The notes under the pieces: model-generated
Seen by the model: the letters and a program-made list of their open reading frames with translations, nothing else
The model's database searches: none
Told to the model about the DNA's origin: nothing
Source: Akkermansiaceae bacterium
GTDB taxonomy: Bacteria; Verrucomicrobiota; Verrucomicrobiia; Verrucomicrobiales; Akkermansiaceae
Reading direction: 5' to 3'
NCBI GenBank assembly: GCA_026421245.1
Contig: JAPKDJ010000001.1
Location: 62,001 to 126,000, forward strand
Length of the DNA: 64,000 bases
Program-made: the position numbers and the translations under genes
Part shown: positions 14,731 through 24,322 of the stretch, in pieces
Position numbering within the stretch: position 1 is the stretch's first letter
How the letters are laid out: each line of letters opens with the position of its first letter

Positions 14731-17700
14731 TTTGTAATGGGTTGGGAGAGGCGGAGGTAGGCGAAGAGATTTCGAAGGGCGGTGTCATCGAGGCCGTTTA
14801 GGAGACCGTCGGGCATTAAGCTGCGGCCGGCAGGCGTCAGGGTTTTGATATCCTTGCGTGGGATCGTGATGTCGGCTCCGTCAAAGCCTCGCAAGACGAT
14901 ACTATTGCGATCTTCGTCGGAAAGGAAGCCACTTAGGATTCGCTTGTCGGAGGTGGTCACGACGACATTTTCATAGCCTTCGCGAATCTCCGCGTTTGGT
15001 TCAAGAATGCTCACGAGCATCGTACTGAGATCGTCGCGTTGGTAGCGGGTTAGATCCGGCCCGACCTGACCTCCCTTGAAGAAAAGCTTGTGGCAGCTGG
15101 CGCAACGCTCGGTAAAAATGGATTCTCCGGTGTAGGGATCTCCAGGTCGGGCGGCGAGAATTTTTTGCAAGGCGTCCGCGCGGAGGGAAGGGGTTGGTTT
15201 TTTTGTCCCAGGGAAGTGCTTGAGAAGCAAAGATGAAATCTTGTCGTCATTGTGGAGAGCGAGACGGGCGAGGAGATCTTGGTCAAGGTGATTGGCGGGA
15301 ATTTTTTTAGGGCCGATGGACTGGAGGAGAGCTGCCGCCCAGGCCGGACGAGAGGCGAGGAGATTCAGGGTGGCGGCTTGTAGACTCCGAGACAGCTTGG
15401 GATAAGACTTCACAAGGGCGTCACCGATTGCGTTATCCTGGTAGATCTGTAAGGCGATGATTGTAGCGCGACGGATTTCGGGTTCGCCCGCTGAAGTTGC
15501 GAGAATGAGGAGCCTTTTCCAAATCTCGGGTTTCGCTTGATAGCTTCCGAAAGCGCGGATAGCTACGAGTCGGTCGGCGGGAGCGGCTTGTAGATTGGAG
15601 AGAAGTTCGGCGCCTTCTGTTAGAGCTTGTGGGTCGCCTCTCCGGATACGCATCGAGAGAGAGGATTTATCCAGCTTGGTGGTCAATTCGTCCGGAAGAA
15701 GCGGGACCGTTCTGCCTTCAAATGCTTTTTCAAAGCCTTTTGTCAGGGCTGCGCGGCCCGCTCCATCTGGAGCGAGTTCGAGGAGGCGGGCACATTGAAG
15801 AAAATCGCGACGGGATCCGGCTTCCGCAAAGCGCCGCATCAATCGCGGGGCAATTTCATTCAAAAAGAATGAAGAAGACCAAAGTTCGTTGTCATTGAAA
15901 GTGGACATGATGTCCTTGGGATATTCCTCGCATTGAGCCTCCACAACATGCCAGACCATAAGTGGAATGAAGGGATCATTGATATCCCCGGATCGTGAGA
16001 GGATTGCCTTGGCAAGGGCGAGGGCTTGCCGAGACTTAAGACGACTCGCAGTGGAGAGGACCTGACATCGGACCTCTGCGTTGGCGTCATGACTAGCAAG
16101 GTATTTGATTTTATTAAAAATTTTTGGCTCAAGCTTACCGTCATCGCCGGCAAGCCTGATGATCCACGCGCGCACCATCGGAGCCGGGTGCTCAAGATGT
16201 CGAAGGGAAATATCGTGACGAAGCTGGCCCATCTGATGGAGCACCCAAAGCGCTTCAAGGGCAGGGTGGGTTTCGCTTTGCGCCAGAAGCGCTTCCAATC
16301 GGGGGATGATCTTTAAATCGCCTCTCTGACCCAGCAAACGAACTGCTGTTTGCCGGTGCCAAAGGTTGTCGTGCGCAAGGAGAGTCAGTAATTCCAAGGA
16401 GGTCTTGGCCCCGAGGTTTCGGTCCTTGATGAGCGGTGAATCTTTTCCCCTGATTCGATAGATACGCCCGCTGTCAGGATCGATCTGGCCCTGATAGTTT
16501 TGTCCGTGAGCGATGTATTGTTCCCGGAAATCTGAGATGATGACGCCTCCGCAGGGGGCGTTTGCCAGGTAGACCGGACGAAAGGTGAGGTCCTTGCTGC
16601 GAAGTGGGAAGCCGGTGTCAGAGGTTTTAAAGGTGCTGCCAGACGGGGTCCGATTTGACGCGATGAGAGAGTGATGCAGGGGATCGAGGCTGAGAAACTT
16701 TCCCTGCATGCGGGAGGGAAGGGCGGTGGCATCAACGCATATCCCTAGGTGGGAAAAGCGAGGGACAGGGTTGGTGCTCGCCATCATCGGAAGTTCACCG
16801 AATGCGAAGGGATTGGGTGGCGGGCCAAACTTTCCAGGGTTTTTCCCCTGCTTCAGATATTGTCCGTTTTGGATGAAGTGAAACCCCCGGGTGTTGCCTC
16901 CATTGTGACCGCTGAAGAGCCGACCTTCCGCATCAAAGCTCAGGCCAAAGGTGTTGCCGCCACCATCGGCGAAAACCTCGAATTCCTCCGTCCGCGGATG
17001 GTAGCGCCAGACGATGGGGCCTTCGTTGTAGATTGGGGGATTATCGTGCCCCGGTCGCGTGACGCGGCTGGTTGTGGTGCTGCCCTGACCTCCGTAAAGC
17101 CAGCCATCAGGCCCCCAGGTGAGGCCGTTGGCAACGCTATGGGTATCTTCGAGGCCGAAACCGGCAAGTCGCACTTCGGGATCTCCCTCGGGAATGTCGT
17201 CGCCATTGGCATCACGATAAAAGAGGAGGTATGGGGTGTGCATTACCCAGAGGCCGCCCCAACCACGCACGACCGAGTTCGCCATGTTCAGTCCTGTGAG
17301 GACATTCTTGCTCGTTTCATAATTGCCATCGCCATCGAGATCTTCGTGCACACTAATTATGTCGGCCCCGCGGTCATGATGAGGTGGTGCGGGCGGAACA
17401 CGGTCATACTTCGACCGATAGTATTGGTCGCGGCCAATCATTGCCAGGCCGGCGGGGTAGGGATACTGACGATATTGGGCCACCCACATACGGCCCCGGG
17501 TATCGAAACTGAAATGAGTGGGCTGTGCGATTATCGGTTCGCTGAGCAAGGCGTCGACGGTAAGATCATCCTCAGTGATCAACAAGGTGAGGTCTTCACC
17601 CGGAGAAACCTGTCGTCCCCGAATCGGATCAATCGTGCGAGTGAGAGGTCGGCTTGAAAGCTTAAATTGATTAGCCAGATAAGCGGCGTGTGTGGGTCTC

Positions 17701-18194
17701 TTTTGTCTGGCGTCGAGCTCGGTTTCGGCCGGTTTACTAGTCGTGACTTGCCACTCGTCCCCTAGCACAAGTTCGTTGAAGTAATCGATGAGCACGGGTG
17801 CTGAAGTTAATCCAAGTTCGGCTGCTTTATCCTCAATACGAATGAGGAGAGAGTTGAATTGATTTTTCGTGAGAACGTTTTTTGGAACTTTGAAGCGTTG
17901 TTCCTTACCGATGGGAACTCCTTGGGATTGGACGATGCTCTGACCGTTTAAAAAGATTTCAAACCGCCCCGGAAGGTCGGCGATGGCGAAGACCGTTGAG
18001 CTTCGCCAAAGATCACGTTCGCTGGCTTCCGGAGTGACAAGGCGATCTGGAACCTGCAGAAAACAGCGCAGCCAGATCTTTTGGGCACCGGAGGGTGCTT
18101 GAGTGGGAATGGTGGTCGTGGTCCACTCGGCACCTGCGATTTGGCCAACGAAAAGCAGGATGCAAAACGTGGATAGGAAAAAAGCGCGAGCCAT
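14727..18194 (-). CDS. PVC-type membrane-bound dehydrogenase with HEAT repeats and c-type heme domain
   Basis: 1155 residues with an N-terminal signal peptide ('FFLSTFCILLFVGQIAGA'). After a galactose-binding-like N-terminal region comes a beta-propeller dehydrogenase-like domain (about 210-570, beginning 'FDTRGRMWVAQY') as in the TIGR02604 family. HEAT-like helical repeats follow (about 610-960). The C-terminal cytochrome domain has the heme motif C-A-S-C-H (1031-1035) and a distal Met in 'SLMPDG' (about 1127), as in TIGR02603. It probably acts in the periplasm, passing electrons from an unknown sugar or alcohol to the respiratory chain. The coupled Gfo/Idh gene downstream suggests carbohydrate oxidation. 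These architectures are characteristic of Planctomycetota and Verrucomicrobiota. Confidence 0.88.
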   Translation of the reverse strand: MARAFFLSTFCILLFVGQIAGAEWTTTTIPTQAPSGAQKIWLRCFLQVPDRLVTPEASERDLWRSSTVFAIADLPGRFEIFLNGQSIVQSQGVPIGKEQRFKVPKNVLTKNQFNSLLIRIEDKAAELGLTSAPVLIDYFNELVLGDEWQVTTSKPAETELDARQKRPTHAAYLANQFKLSSRPLTRTIDPIRGRQVSPGEDLTLLITEDDLTVDALLSEPIIAQPTHFSFDTRGRMWVAQYRQYPYPAGLAMIGRDQYYRSKYDRVPPAPPHHDRGADIISVHEDLDGDGNYETSKNVLTGLNMANSVVRGWGGLWVMHTPYLLFYRDANGDDIPEGDPEVRLAGFGLEDTHSVANGLTWGPDGWLYGGQGSTTTSRVTRPGHDNPPIYNEGPIVWRYHPRTEEFEVFADGGGNTFGLSFDAEGRLFSGHNGGNTRGFHFIQNGQYLKQGKNPGKFGPPPNPFAFGELPMMASTNPVPRFSHLGICVDATALPSRMQGKFLSLDPLHHSLIASNRTPSGSTFKTSDTGFPLRSKDLTFRPVYLANAPCGGVIISDFREQYIAHGQNYQGQIDPDSGRIYRIRGKDSPLIKDRNLGAKTSLELLTLLAHDNLWHRQTAVRLLGQRGDLKIIPRLEALLAQSETHPALEALWVLHQMGQLRHDISLRHLEHPAPMVRAWIIRLAGDDGKLEPKIFNKIKYLASHDANAEVRCQVLSTASRLKSRQALALAKAILSRSGDINDPFIPLMVWHVVEAQCEEYPKDIMSTFNDNELWSSSFFLNEIAPRLMRRFAEAGSRRDFLQCARLLELAPDGAGRAALTKGFEKAFEGRTVPLLPDELTTKLDKSSLSMRIRRGDPQALTEGAELLSNLQAAPADRLVAIRAFGSYQAKPEIWKRLLILATSAGEPEIRRATIIALQIYQDNAIGDALVKSYPKLSRSLQAATLNLLASRPAWAAALLQSIGPKKIPANHLDQDLLARLALHNDDKISSLLLKHFPGTKKPTPSLRADALQKILAARPGDPYTGESIFTERCASCHKLFFKGGQVGPDLTRYQRDDLSTMLVSILEPNAEIREGYENVVVTTSDKRILSGFLSDEDRNSIVLRGFDGADITIPRKDIKTLTPAGRSLMPDGLLNGLDDTALRNLFAYLRLSQPITK

Positions 18195-18319
18195 TACCCA
18201 ATCATCGACATGCCTCCCAAGGAGTGAAGGAAATTCCCAACTGATTTATTTGCTCGATTTAATAAAATCGCAGCCCCTGATGCGATCCGGAAGCGGCGAA
18301 GGGTGGGTGGGTCTGATGC

Positions 18320-18394
18320 CCGGGGCACGAAGGGCTTACTTTACAGCGGTAATCTTATTGTCGGTCACCTGCCGCACTCGTTCTCGTGCCCCGG
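18320..18394. repeat. Perfect 11-bp inverted repeat with 53-nt spacer
   Basis: CCGGGGCACGA (18320-18330) is exactly complementary to TCGTGCCCCGG (18384-18394). On the plus strand six T residues follow the second arm at once. It lies between the RND operon's 3' end (18401) and the start of the dehydrogenase gene (18194). It may be a structured leader of that gene or a terminator; the large spacer makes a simple terminator doubtful. Confidence 0.5.
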
Positions 18395-18400
18395 AATTTT

Positions 18401-21400
18401 TTAATTCGCCCGTTCCCGATCCGTTTTCTCCGGACCGTCCCGCCAATACCATCGCCAGGCCCGTTTCAGATCCTCCAGCATTAGGAAATTGACCGGCACC
18501 AAGAAGAGGGTGATGAGCGTTGAAAAGAGAATGCCGTATCCGAGAGAGATTGCCATTGGAATGAGAAACTGCGCCTGCATGCTTGTCTCAAACATCATCG
18601 GCATCAATCCGGCAAAGGTCGTGACTGAGGTCAGCATGATGGCCCTGAAACGGGCTCCGCCTGCCGAGATCACGGCGTCGTGAAGATCCATTCCTTTAGA
18701 GCGTTTTCCGTTGATATAGTCCACCATGACGAGGCTGTCATTGACCACCACTCCGGCTAGGGCGAGAAGTCCGAAGAGGCTGATAATGCTGAGCGGATGC
18801 CCCATGATCATGTGGCCCGCGATTGCTCCGGCGAGGCCGAAGGGAATGGCCGCCATCACGATGAAGGGCTGCATGTATGATTTCAGTGGGATCGCCAAAA
18901 GGGTATAGATGAGGAAAGCCACGAAAGCTGCGCCGATGGAAAGACTGCGGAAGGCATCGGCTTGCTCGCGCGCTTCGCCCTCGAAGGAATGATGCATCCC
19001 AGGATACTCCGCGACAATTGCGGGGAGCTCTTTTTCCAAGGCTCTCGTTACCGCTCCCATGTTCACTTTTTCCTTATTGGCATCCGCCGTGATATCGATG
19101 GTGCGATTGCGATCGATGCGCCGGATCGAGGTGAAGCCCGATCCAATTTCGGCATTGGCGACCGCCGAAAAAGGAACCTCGGCACCATCGGGCGTGCGAA
19201 TGCGCATGCGTTCGAGTTGGCTGATTGAGGAGCGATTTTCCTTCGGATAACGCACCATGACGCGGACATCTTCGCGACCGCGCTGGATACGCTGGGCCTC
19301 GGCTCCGAAGAAGGCCTCTCGCGTCTGCCGGGCGAGATCATTGGTGGTCAGCCCGAGTGCTTCCGCCTCGGGTTTGATCGTCAATTTGACCTCTTCCTTG
19401 CCCGCATCGTAACTATCACTGATATCGGAAAGATGGGGGATTGTTGCCAAGAGTTTCTTCACCGCATCGGCGGCTTCCGCCAGTTCATCGAAGTCTGGTC
19501 CGGTTAGGCGAACCTGCACCGGGGAGCCTCCGCTATTGCCCTTGGCTTCGCCAGAGTAGCGAATCTCCTCGACGCCCGGCAGGTTACCAACCTTCTCCCG
19601 CCATTGCCTTTCCAAATCCTTGACCGTGACGATCCCGTCCCGCTGCTGGCCTGGTAAAAGCTCCACCATGACCTTTCCGCGGGACTCGCCTTCGGTGTAG
19701 GCGATGATCCCTGTGATGACGCTGTTGCCTCGTTTGGCATCGAAGTATTCCTCCTGCAAGGCCTCGGCGCCGGAACTAATTTGTTCCAAATAGCCGATCG
19801 TCGTTTCGGCGGAGGTGCCGTCCGGCATGATAAGGGAGACCTGCACCATGTCGCCCTCTACCGTGGGCATGAAAACAAAGCGCACCCGGTTGCTCGCGAC
19901 CATTGCGCTCAGAATCACCAGCGTGGCGAAAAAAAGAGCTACGGTGAGATAGCGATGACGGGCGGCGGTTGCCAAAGCGGGTTGGTAGACTTTGACCGCG
20001 AACTTGACCAAGCCATCGGAAAAGATCCGGCGGAAGCGTTCGAAGCGGTTCACCTTATCGGTTGGGCGGTCGAGTCGACGGAGGTGTTTGAGATGGGAGG
20101 GCAGGATGAGCTTCGACTCGATCAACGAGAAAATCAGGACTGGAATCACGACCAGGGGGATGGGCTCGAACATCTTCCCGGCCACTCCTTCAACCATGAG
20201 CATGGGAGCGAAGGCGGCGATGGTGGTGAGCACGCCGAAGATCACTGGCATTGCCACTTCACGCGCCCCGACAATCGCCGCCGTCTCGGTGTCGGGCTGG
20301 ATCGAGAAATTGTGATAGATATTTTCCCCGGTCACGATGGCGTCATCTACCACGATCCCGAGCACGAGGATAAAGCCGAAAAGACTGATTAAATTAATGG
20401 TCACTCCGAGGTAGGGCATCAGCCCGATCGCCCCCATTAATGAGACCGGAATCCCCATCGCAATCCAGAACGCCAGTGAGGGACGAAGGAAAAGGGTTAG
20501 CACGAAGAGGACCAGAACGAAACCGAAGACCGCGCTACTTTTCAGGGTGTCGAGACGGTCAGCGACAATCACGGAGGTGTCTCCCCAATAGTGGATTTCT
20601 GCGCCCTCCGGAATCAGTCTGCCGCCGTCACCCTTGAAAAAATCCTTGATCGTTTCGGCAATCCTTACTGAGTCCTGTTCGCCGACCCGGGAGACTTGCA
20701 CCATGACGCAGGGCTTGCCATCGAAGCGCACCATCGCCGGGATTTCGTCGAAACCATCGGTGATTTTGGCGATCTCGCTCAGCTTGACGCGCGAGCCGTC
20801 GGAATTGGTCAGGACCACGATGTCGCGAAAATCTTGACCTACGTAGGCCTGCCCTTCGGTGCGCAGTAGGATATTTCCGTGGCGGGCCTTAATCGCTCCA
20901 GCGGGTAAATCGATCGACGAACGCGAGATCGCCTGACTGATTTCACTTATCGTCAGACCGTAACGCTCGAGCGTTTCTTCGGTTACCTCGATCGCGATTT
21001 CATACGGTCGCACGCCGAGAAGTTGGGTTTGCGAAATGCCGGGAAGATTGGTCACTTCATCGCGTACGATCTCGCCCAGTCGACGCAATCCTCGCTCCGG
21101 CATCTCGGCTGAAATCACCACCATCAGGACCGGAATTTTGATTTGCGGAATGCTGATGATGGGTTTTTCCGTCTCCGCCGGAAAGGTGCTGATTGCATCG
21201 ACTCGGGCTTTGACCTCATCCAACAGGATCCGTTTGTCATAGCCGGTATCGACTTCGATGGTCACCGATCCCGCGCCGGGCGCGGCCATCGAATTGATAT
21301 GCTTGATCCCTTCCAAATCATGGATCGCTTCCTCCACCCGAAGGATCACTCCTTTTTCGGATTCCACCGGGGTCGACCCACGGTAGGGAACGGTGATTGT

Positions 21401-21541
21401 GATGAGGTCGAGTTGGGCGTCGGGAAGAATATCAGTCGCGAGCGGCTTGAGCAGGGCCTTCACCCCCAGCGCCACGATCGTGATCATGAGCAGGTTGGCC
21501 GCGACGCTATTGCGGGCGAACCATGCGATGGGACCTTTCAT
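18401..21541 (-). CDS. RND efflux transporter, inner-membrane permease (AcrB-like)
   Basis: 1046 residues, the usual AcrB/D/F length. It is the proton-driven pump of a tripartite exporter spanning the envelope. The N-terminus 'MKGPIAWFARNSVAANLLM' gives TM1, and two large periplasmic loops alternate with two sets of six helices. The proton-relay acidic pair of TM4 is present in 'GIVVDDAIVTGENIYH'. The C-terminal half repeats the fold with 'LLALAGVVVNDSLVMVDYI'. It overlaps the adaptor gene by an ATGA. Overall it resembles drug-efflux (HAE) rather than metal-efflux pumps, but the substrate cannot be read from the sequence. The 206-bp gap after it holds only the inverted repeat listed above and a CGATTT/AAATCG mini-hairpin (18255-18270). 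Confidence 0.95.
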   Translation of the reverse strand: MKGPIAWFARNSVAANLLMITIVALGVKALLKPLATDILPDAQLDLITITVPYRGSTPVESEKGVILRVEEAIHDLEGIKHINSMAAPGAGSVTIEVDTGYDKRILLDEVKARVDAISTFPAETEKPIISIPQIKIPVLMVVISAEMPERGLRRLGEIVRDEVTNLPGISQTQLLGVRPYEIAIEVTEETLERYGLTISEISQAISRSSIDLPAGAIKARHGNILLRTEGQAYVGQDFRDIVVLTNSDGSRVKLSEIAKITDGFDEIPAMVRFDGKPCVMVQVSRVGEQDSVRIAETIKDFFKGDGGRLIPEGAEIHYWGDTSVIVADRLDTLKSSAVFGFVLVLFVLTLFLRPSLAFWIAMGIPVSLMGAIGLMPYLGVTINLISLFGFILVLGIVVDDAIVTGENIYHNFSIQPDTETAAIVGAREVAMPVIFGVLTTIAAFAPMLMVEGVAGKMFEPIPLVVIPVLIFSLIESKLILPSHLKHLRRLDRPTDKVNRFERFRRIFSDGLVKFAVKVYQPALATAARHRYLTVALFFATLVILSAMVASNRVRFVFMPTVEGDMVQVSLIMPDGTSAETTIGYLEQISSGAEALQEEYFDAKRGNSVITGIIAYTEGESRGKVMVELLPGQQRDGIVTVKDLERQWREKVGNLPGVEEIRYSGEAKGNSGGSPVQVRLTGPDFDELAEAADAVKKLLATIPHLSDISDSYDAGKEEVKLTIKPEAEALGLTTNDLARQTREAFFGAEAQRIQRGREDVRVMVRYPKENRSSISQLERMRIRTPDGAEVPFSAVANAEIGSGFTSIRRIDRNRTIDITADANKEKVNMGAVTRALEKELPAIVAEYPGMHHSFEGEAREQADAFRSLSIGAAFVAFLIYTLLAIPLKSYMQPFIVMAAIPFGLAGAIAGHMIMGHPLSIISLFGLLALAGVVVNDSLVMVDYINGKRSKGMDLHDAVISAGGARFRAIMLTSVTTFAGLMPMMFETSMQAQFLIPMAISLGYGILFSTLITLFLVPVNFLMLEDLKRAWRWYWRDGPEKTDRERAN

Positions 21542-22731
21542 TCGCTTTCCTCCGGCGTGATCCGTTCCCTTGGCTCGACCAAGCTGCCGTCAATTGCGAA
21601 GGGCAGGGCGGTCAGGCAGATCCGCTCGCCTTCTTCCAATCCCTCGCTGACGATTAAATTGGGGAGGGAATCGAAAATCACCGTCACTTCGCGAAGACGG
21701 ATACGGTTTTCTTGGTCAATGATTTTCACCTGATTCCCGAAACGCACTGCTTGTTCCGGAATGACAAAAACTCCTTCTAGCGTTTTGCCTTCGATCTCCG
21801 CGCTTACAAATTGTCCGACTTTCAATGGCGGACGTTTCTTATCATTCAAGGCGTAGGGATCATCGACCTGTGCGATCACAAAAAGCTTCCGGGAGCGCGC
21901 GTCAAATTCTCCCTCGGCCCGCACCAAGCGCCCTACCCAAGGCGAGCTTGGGATATTAGAATCCCGCAGTAAAACCTTCGGCTGCTTCTCGCCCACCGTC
22001 ACCCCGAGACGGTAGCGCTGTGGAAGATCGAGGAATTTAAGATCACCGGGATCGATTGGCAAGCGAACCTCGACATAGTCGATTGCGAAAATTTCTGCGA
22101 TGGGCGTTCCCGGACTGACGACCTGTCCGAGATCCACACTCTTATCGCGGACATAGCCGGGGTATGGAGCTGCGATTTTGGTCCGTTCGAGATCGCGCTG
22201 GGCCCGCGCGAGCCGGGCTGCCGCTGCTTCCGAAGCCGCTCGTGCTTCGGCCAATTGTGGCTTGCGCATCGTAAGATCGCTCGGCTCGCCGCCTCTTCCT
22301 AAGTCACGCCACGCCGCGACCGCCTGCTTCGCTCGGGCCACTTCTAACGCGAGCGCAGCCGTCGATTGAGCCAAGGTCGCTTCCGCTTCCGTTTCCGCCG
22401 CGCGATAGTCCGCTTCATCGAGCTCGATCAAAACTTCCCCCGCTTCGAAAAATCCCCCGTTGCGAAAGGCGGGCGAAACGCGGATCACCTCGCCCGAGAC
22501 CTGCGGAATCAGGGTGCTTTTGGTATGCGGTAAAACTTCCCCGCTGGAAACGAGGGTGACTTGATGGCTCCCTTTCCGGGCGACGACGAATTCGGCCCGT
22601 CTCACATCCTCGGGAGCTTCCACCGTTTTTACCTCGATCCGGTTCTTCATCATCCATGACGCCGCTGCTCCTGCTACTCCCAGCACCACCACGGCGGGAA
22701 CGAATGCCTTCAGGATTTTTTTAGATGTCAT
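21538..22731 (-). CDS. RND efflux periplasmic adaptor (membrane fusion protein)
   Basis: 397 residues from the ATG at 22731, which overlaps the stop of the outer-membrane gene as ATGA. An open frame extends upstream to 22932, but that part lies inside the neighbour and has no signal-like sequence. The N-terminus 'ILKAFVPAVVVLGVAGAA' is a single anchor or signal. A lipoyl/barrel region ('VTLVSSGEVLPHTKSTLIPQ'), an alpha-helical hairpin (about 95-165) and the return 'IAAPYPGYVRDKSVDLGQVV' follow, which is the HlyD/AcrA layout. It joins the pump to the outer-membrane channel. The operon order is outer membrane, adaptor, pump, with a 4-nt overlap at each junction. Confidence 0.93.
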   Translation of the reverse strand: MTSKKILKAFVPAVVVLGVAGAAASWMMKNRIEVKTVEAPEDVRRAEFVVARKGSHQVTLVSSGEVLPHTKSTLIPQVSGEVIRVSPAFRNGGFFEAGEVLIELDEADYRAAETEAEATLAQSTAALALEVARAKQAVAAWRDLGRGGEPSDLTMRKPQLAEARAASEAAAARLARAQRDLERTKIAAPYPGYVRDKSVDLGQVVSPGTPIAEIFAIDYVEVRLPIDPGDLKFLDLPQRYRLGVTVGEKQPKVLLRDSNIPSSPWVGRLVRAEGEFDARSRKLFVIAQVDDPYALNDKKRPPLKVGQFVSAEIEGKTLEGVFVIPEQAVRFGNQVKIIDQENRIRLREVTVIFDSLPNLIVSEGLEEGERICLTALPFAIDGSLVEPRERITPEESE

Positions 22732-24164
22732 GGTCGTGATTGGAAATCCCCGCCGAGTGCGAGGTGAAGATCGATGCGGTTTTGAAGGCGGAGGTTCTTG
22801 AGTTGCAGGAGTCCGCTGCTGGCGTTGAAGGAGCGTCGCTGGGCTTCCAACCAGGTCAATCCGTCTACTAATCCACCGGAATATTGGGCCCAAGCTAATT
22901 CCTCTGCCTTCGTCGATTCTTCCGCCGCCCATTTCTGGGATCGGAGCTGGCTCTCGAGAAAAACCTCGGCCGCCAAGGCAGTCTCGATCTCACCAAAGGC
23001 CTGCAGGGCATTTTGCCGGAAGCTTGCGAGGGCTTCGTCATAGCGGCCTTTTGCGGCTTCGATTCCTCCTTGGATCCGCCCCCCGTCGAAGAGTGTCTGG
23101 CCGATATTGGCCCCGATGGAACTCGCGAGGTAATCCGGATTGAGAAGCTTTCGGAGCTCACTGCTGGTGGTTCCACCTCCCACCGTGAGAGTGAAACTCG
23201 GGAGGAATTGTTTCTTGGACTCTGCGCCCCGCTCGGAAGCTGCCGCGAGCCGGAATTTCGATGCCCGAAGATCGGGGCGACGCTCAAGAAGAGCTGACGG
23301 AAGGCCGCTCGGAACCTCGACTACGAGATCAGGGAGACTTTGTGAGACCCGCAACTGCCGCGCTGGGTAGCGTCCGACGAGGATCTCGAGCGCGCGCGTC
23401 GCCTGATCGAGTTGCCGACTTTGCGCGTCGAGATTACTGCGGGCATTGGCGACATTTGCGCGGGTCAGGCGGAGATCGAGAGCTTCCGAAGTTCCCAGAT
23501 CAATGCCGCGCTCTACGAATTTCAGGTTCTTCTCCAGGCTCGTCACCGTCTCGCGAGCCAATCGCACCTGCTGCTCAAGTTCGGCGGCATTGAACCAGGA
23601 GCGGGCGATATTGGCCGCCAACGAAAGCCGGAAGGCATGAAAATCCGCTGCGCTGGCATTGGCATCTGCAAGGGCCGCTTGCGTGCGATTTCGTAAGCGC
23701 CCCCAGAGATCGATTTCCCAATTCAAACTTGCTCCGATGTCATGCGTCGTCGTGTAATTTGTAACCGTTGAACCGCCAGGAATCTCCGCCACCCCGCGCC
23801 TTCGCGTCGTGCCCCCGCTTGCCGAAATTTGAGGTAGCTCGGTAGCCCGGGTGACCCCCGCATTCGCCCGCGCCGCCCGAAGCCTTCCCGCTGAAGCGGC
23901 AAGATCCTGATTCGATCTCATCGCCTCGCTTACCACCGCACTGAGTCTGGGTTCTGAAAAATCGCGTAACCACCCGCTCGCCGCCCGCCCTGGAATCGTC
24001 CGCCCCGACATGAAACTCTCCGGAACCATCACCTCGTCGCCAGTCCGTGGCACCGCAAGATCGGAGCACCCACAAGCCCCCAGTCCAAAAGCCAGAAGAA
24101 CAATGCGTGAAATCGGAGAAGTCAAAAGAGGGAAATAAGGTGGGACTTCAAATGGTTCGCACAC
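22728..24164 (-). CDS. Outer-membrane efflux lipoprotein (NodT/TolC family)
   Basis: 478 residues. The N-terminus carries a lipoprotein-type signal ending 'LLAFGLGACGCSD'; acylation at one of the two Cys is likely. The chosen start may be a little too far upstream, because the signal begins only around residue 17. Two long helical repeats of the OEP family follow, seen in 'DLAASAGRLRAARANAGVTR' and 'ERRPDLRASKFRLAAA'; the second contains the NodT-type 'RRPD(I/L)RA' motif. The trimer would form the outer-membrane channel of the tripartite exporter. It is the first gene of the operon. The 158 bp upstream contain no gene and no clear regulator-binding site. Confidence 0.92.
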   Translation of the reverse strand: MCEPFEVPPYFPLLTSPISRIVLLAFGLGACGCSDLAVPRTGDEVMVPESFMSGRTIPGRAASGWLRDFSEPRLSAVVSEAMRSNQDLAASAGRLRAARANAGVTRATELPQISASGGTTRRRGVAEIPGGSTVTNYTTTHDIGASLNWEIDLWGRLRNRTQAALADANASAADFHAFRLSLAANIARSWFNAAELEQQVRLARETVTSLEKNLKFVERGIDLGTSEALDLRLTRANVANARSNLDAQSRQLDQATRALEILVGRYPARQLRVSQSLPDLVVEVPSGLPSALLERRPDLRASKFRLAAASERGAESKKQFLPSFTLTVGGGTTSSELRKLLNPDYLASSIGANIGQTLFDGGRIQGGIEAAKGRYDEALASFRQNALQAFGEIETALAAEVFLESQLRSQKWAAEESTKAEELAWAQYSGGLVDGLTWLEAQRRSFNASSGLLQLKNLRLQNRIDLHLALGGDFQSRP

Positions 24165-24322
24165 TCTGCCCTATCCGAGCTAAGAATCAAGGCCACCATC
24201 CGCAGTTACACTCGCTTCGCTAAAAAAGGTAACAGTCTGAAATCCGGTGGGCATGAAATCGGGTGGGTTAGCCCCCCCTTAGAAGATTGTTGGCGCAGAT
24301 TCCACACTGCATTGAGAAACAG

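Noticed and set aside
22732-22932. Upstream extension of the RND adaptor gene
   Set aside because: It lies inside the outer-membrane channel gene; the ATGA overlap at 22731 and the anchor sequence mark the true start.
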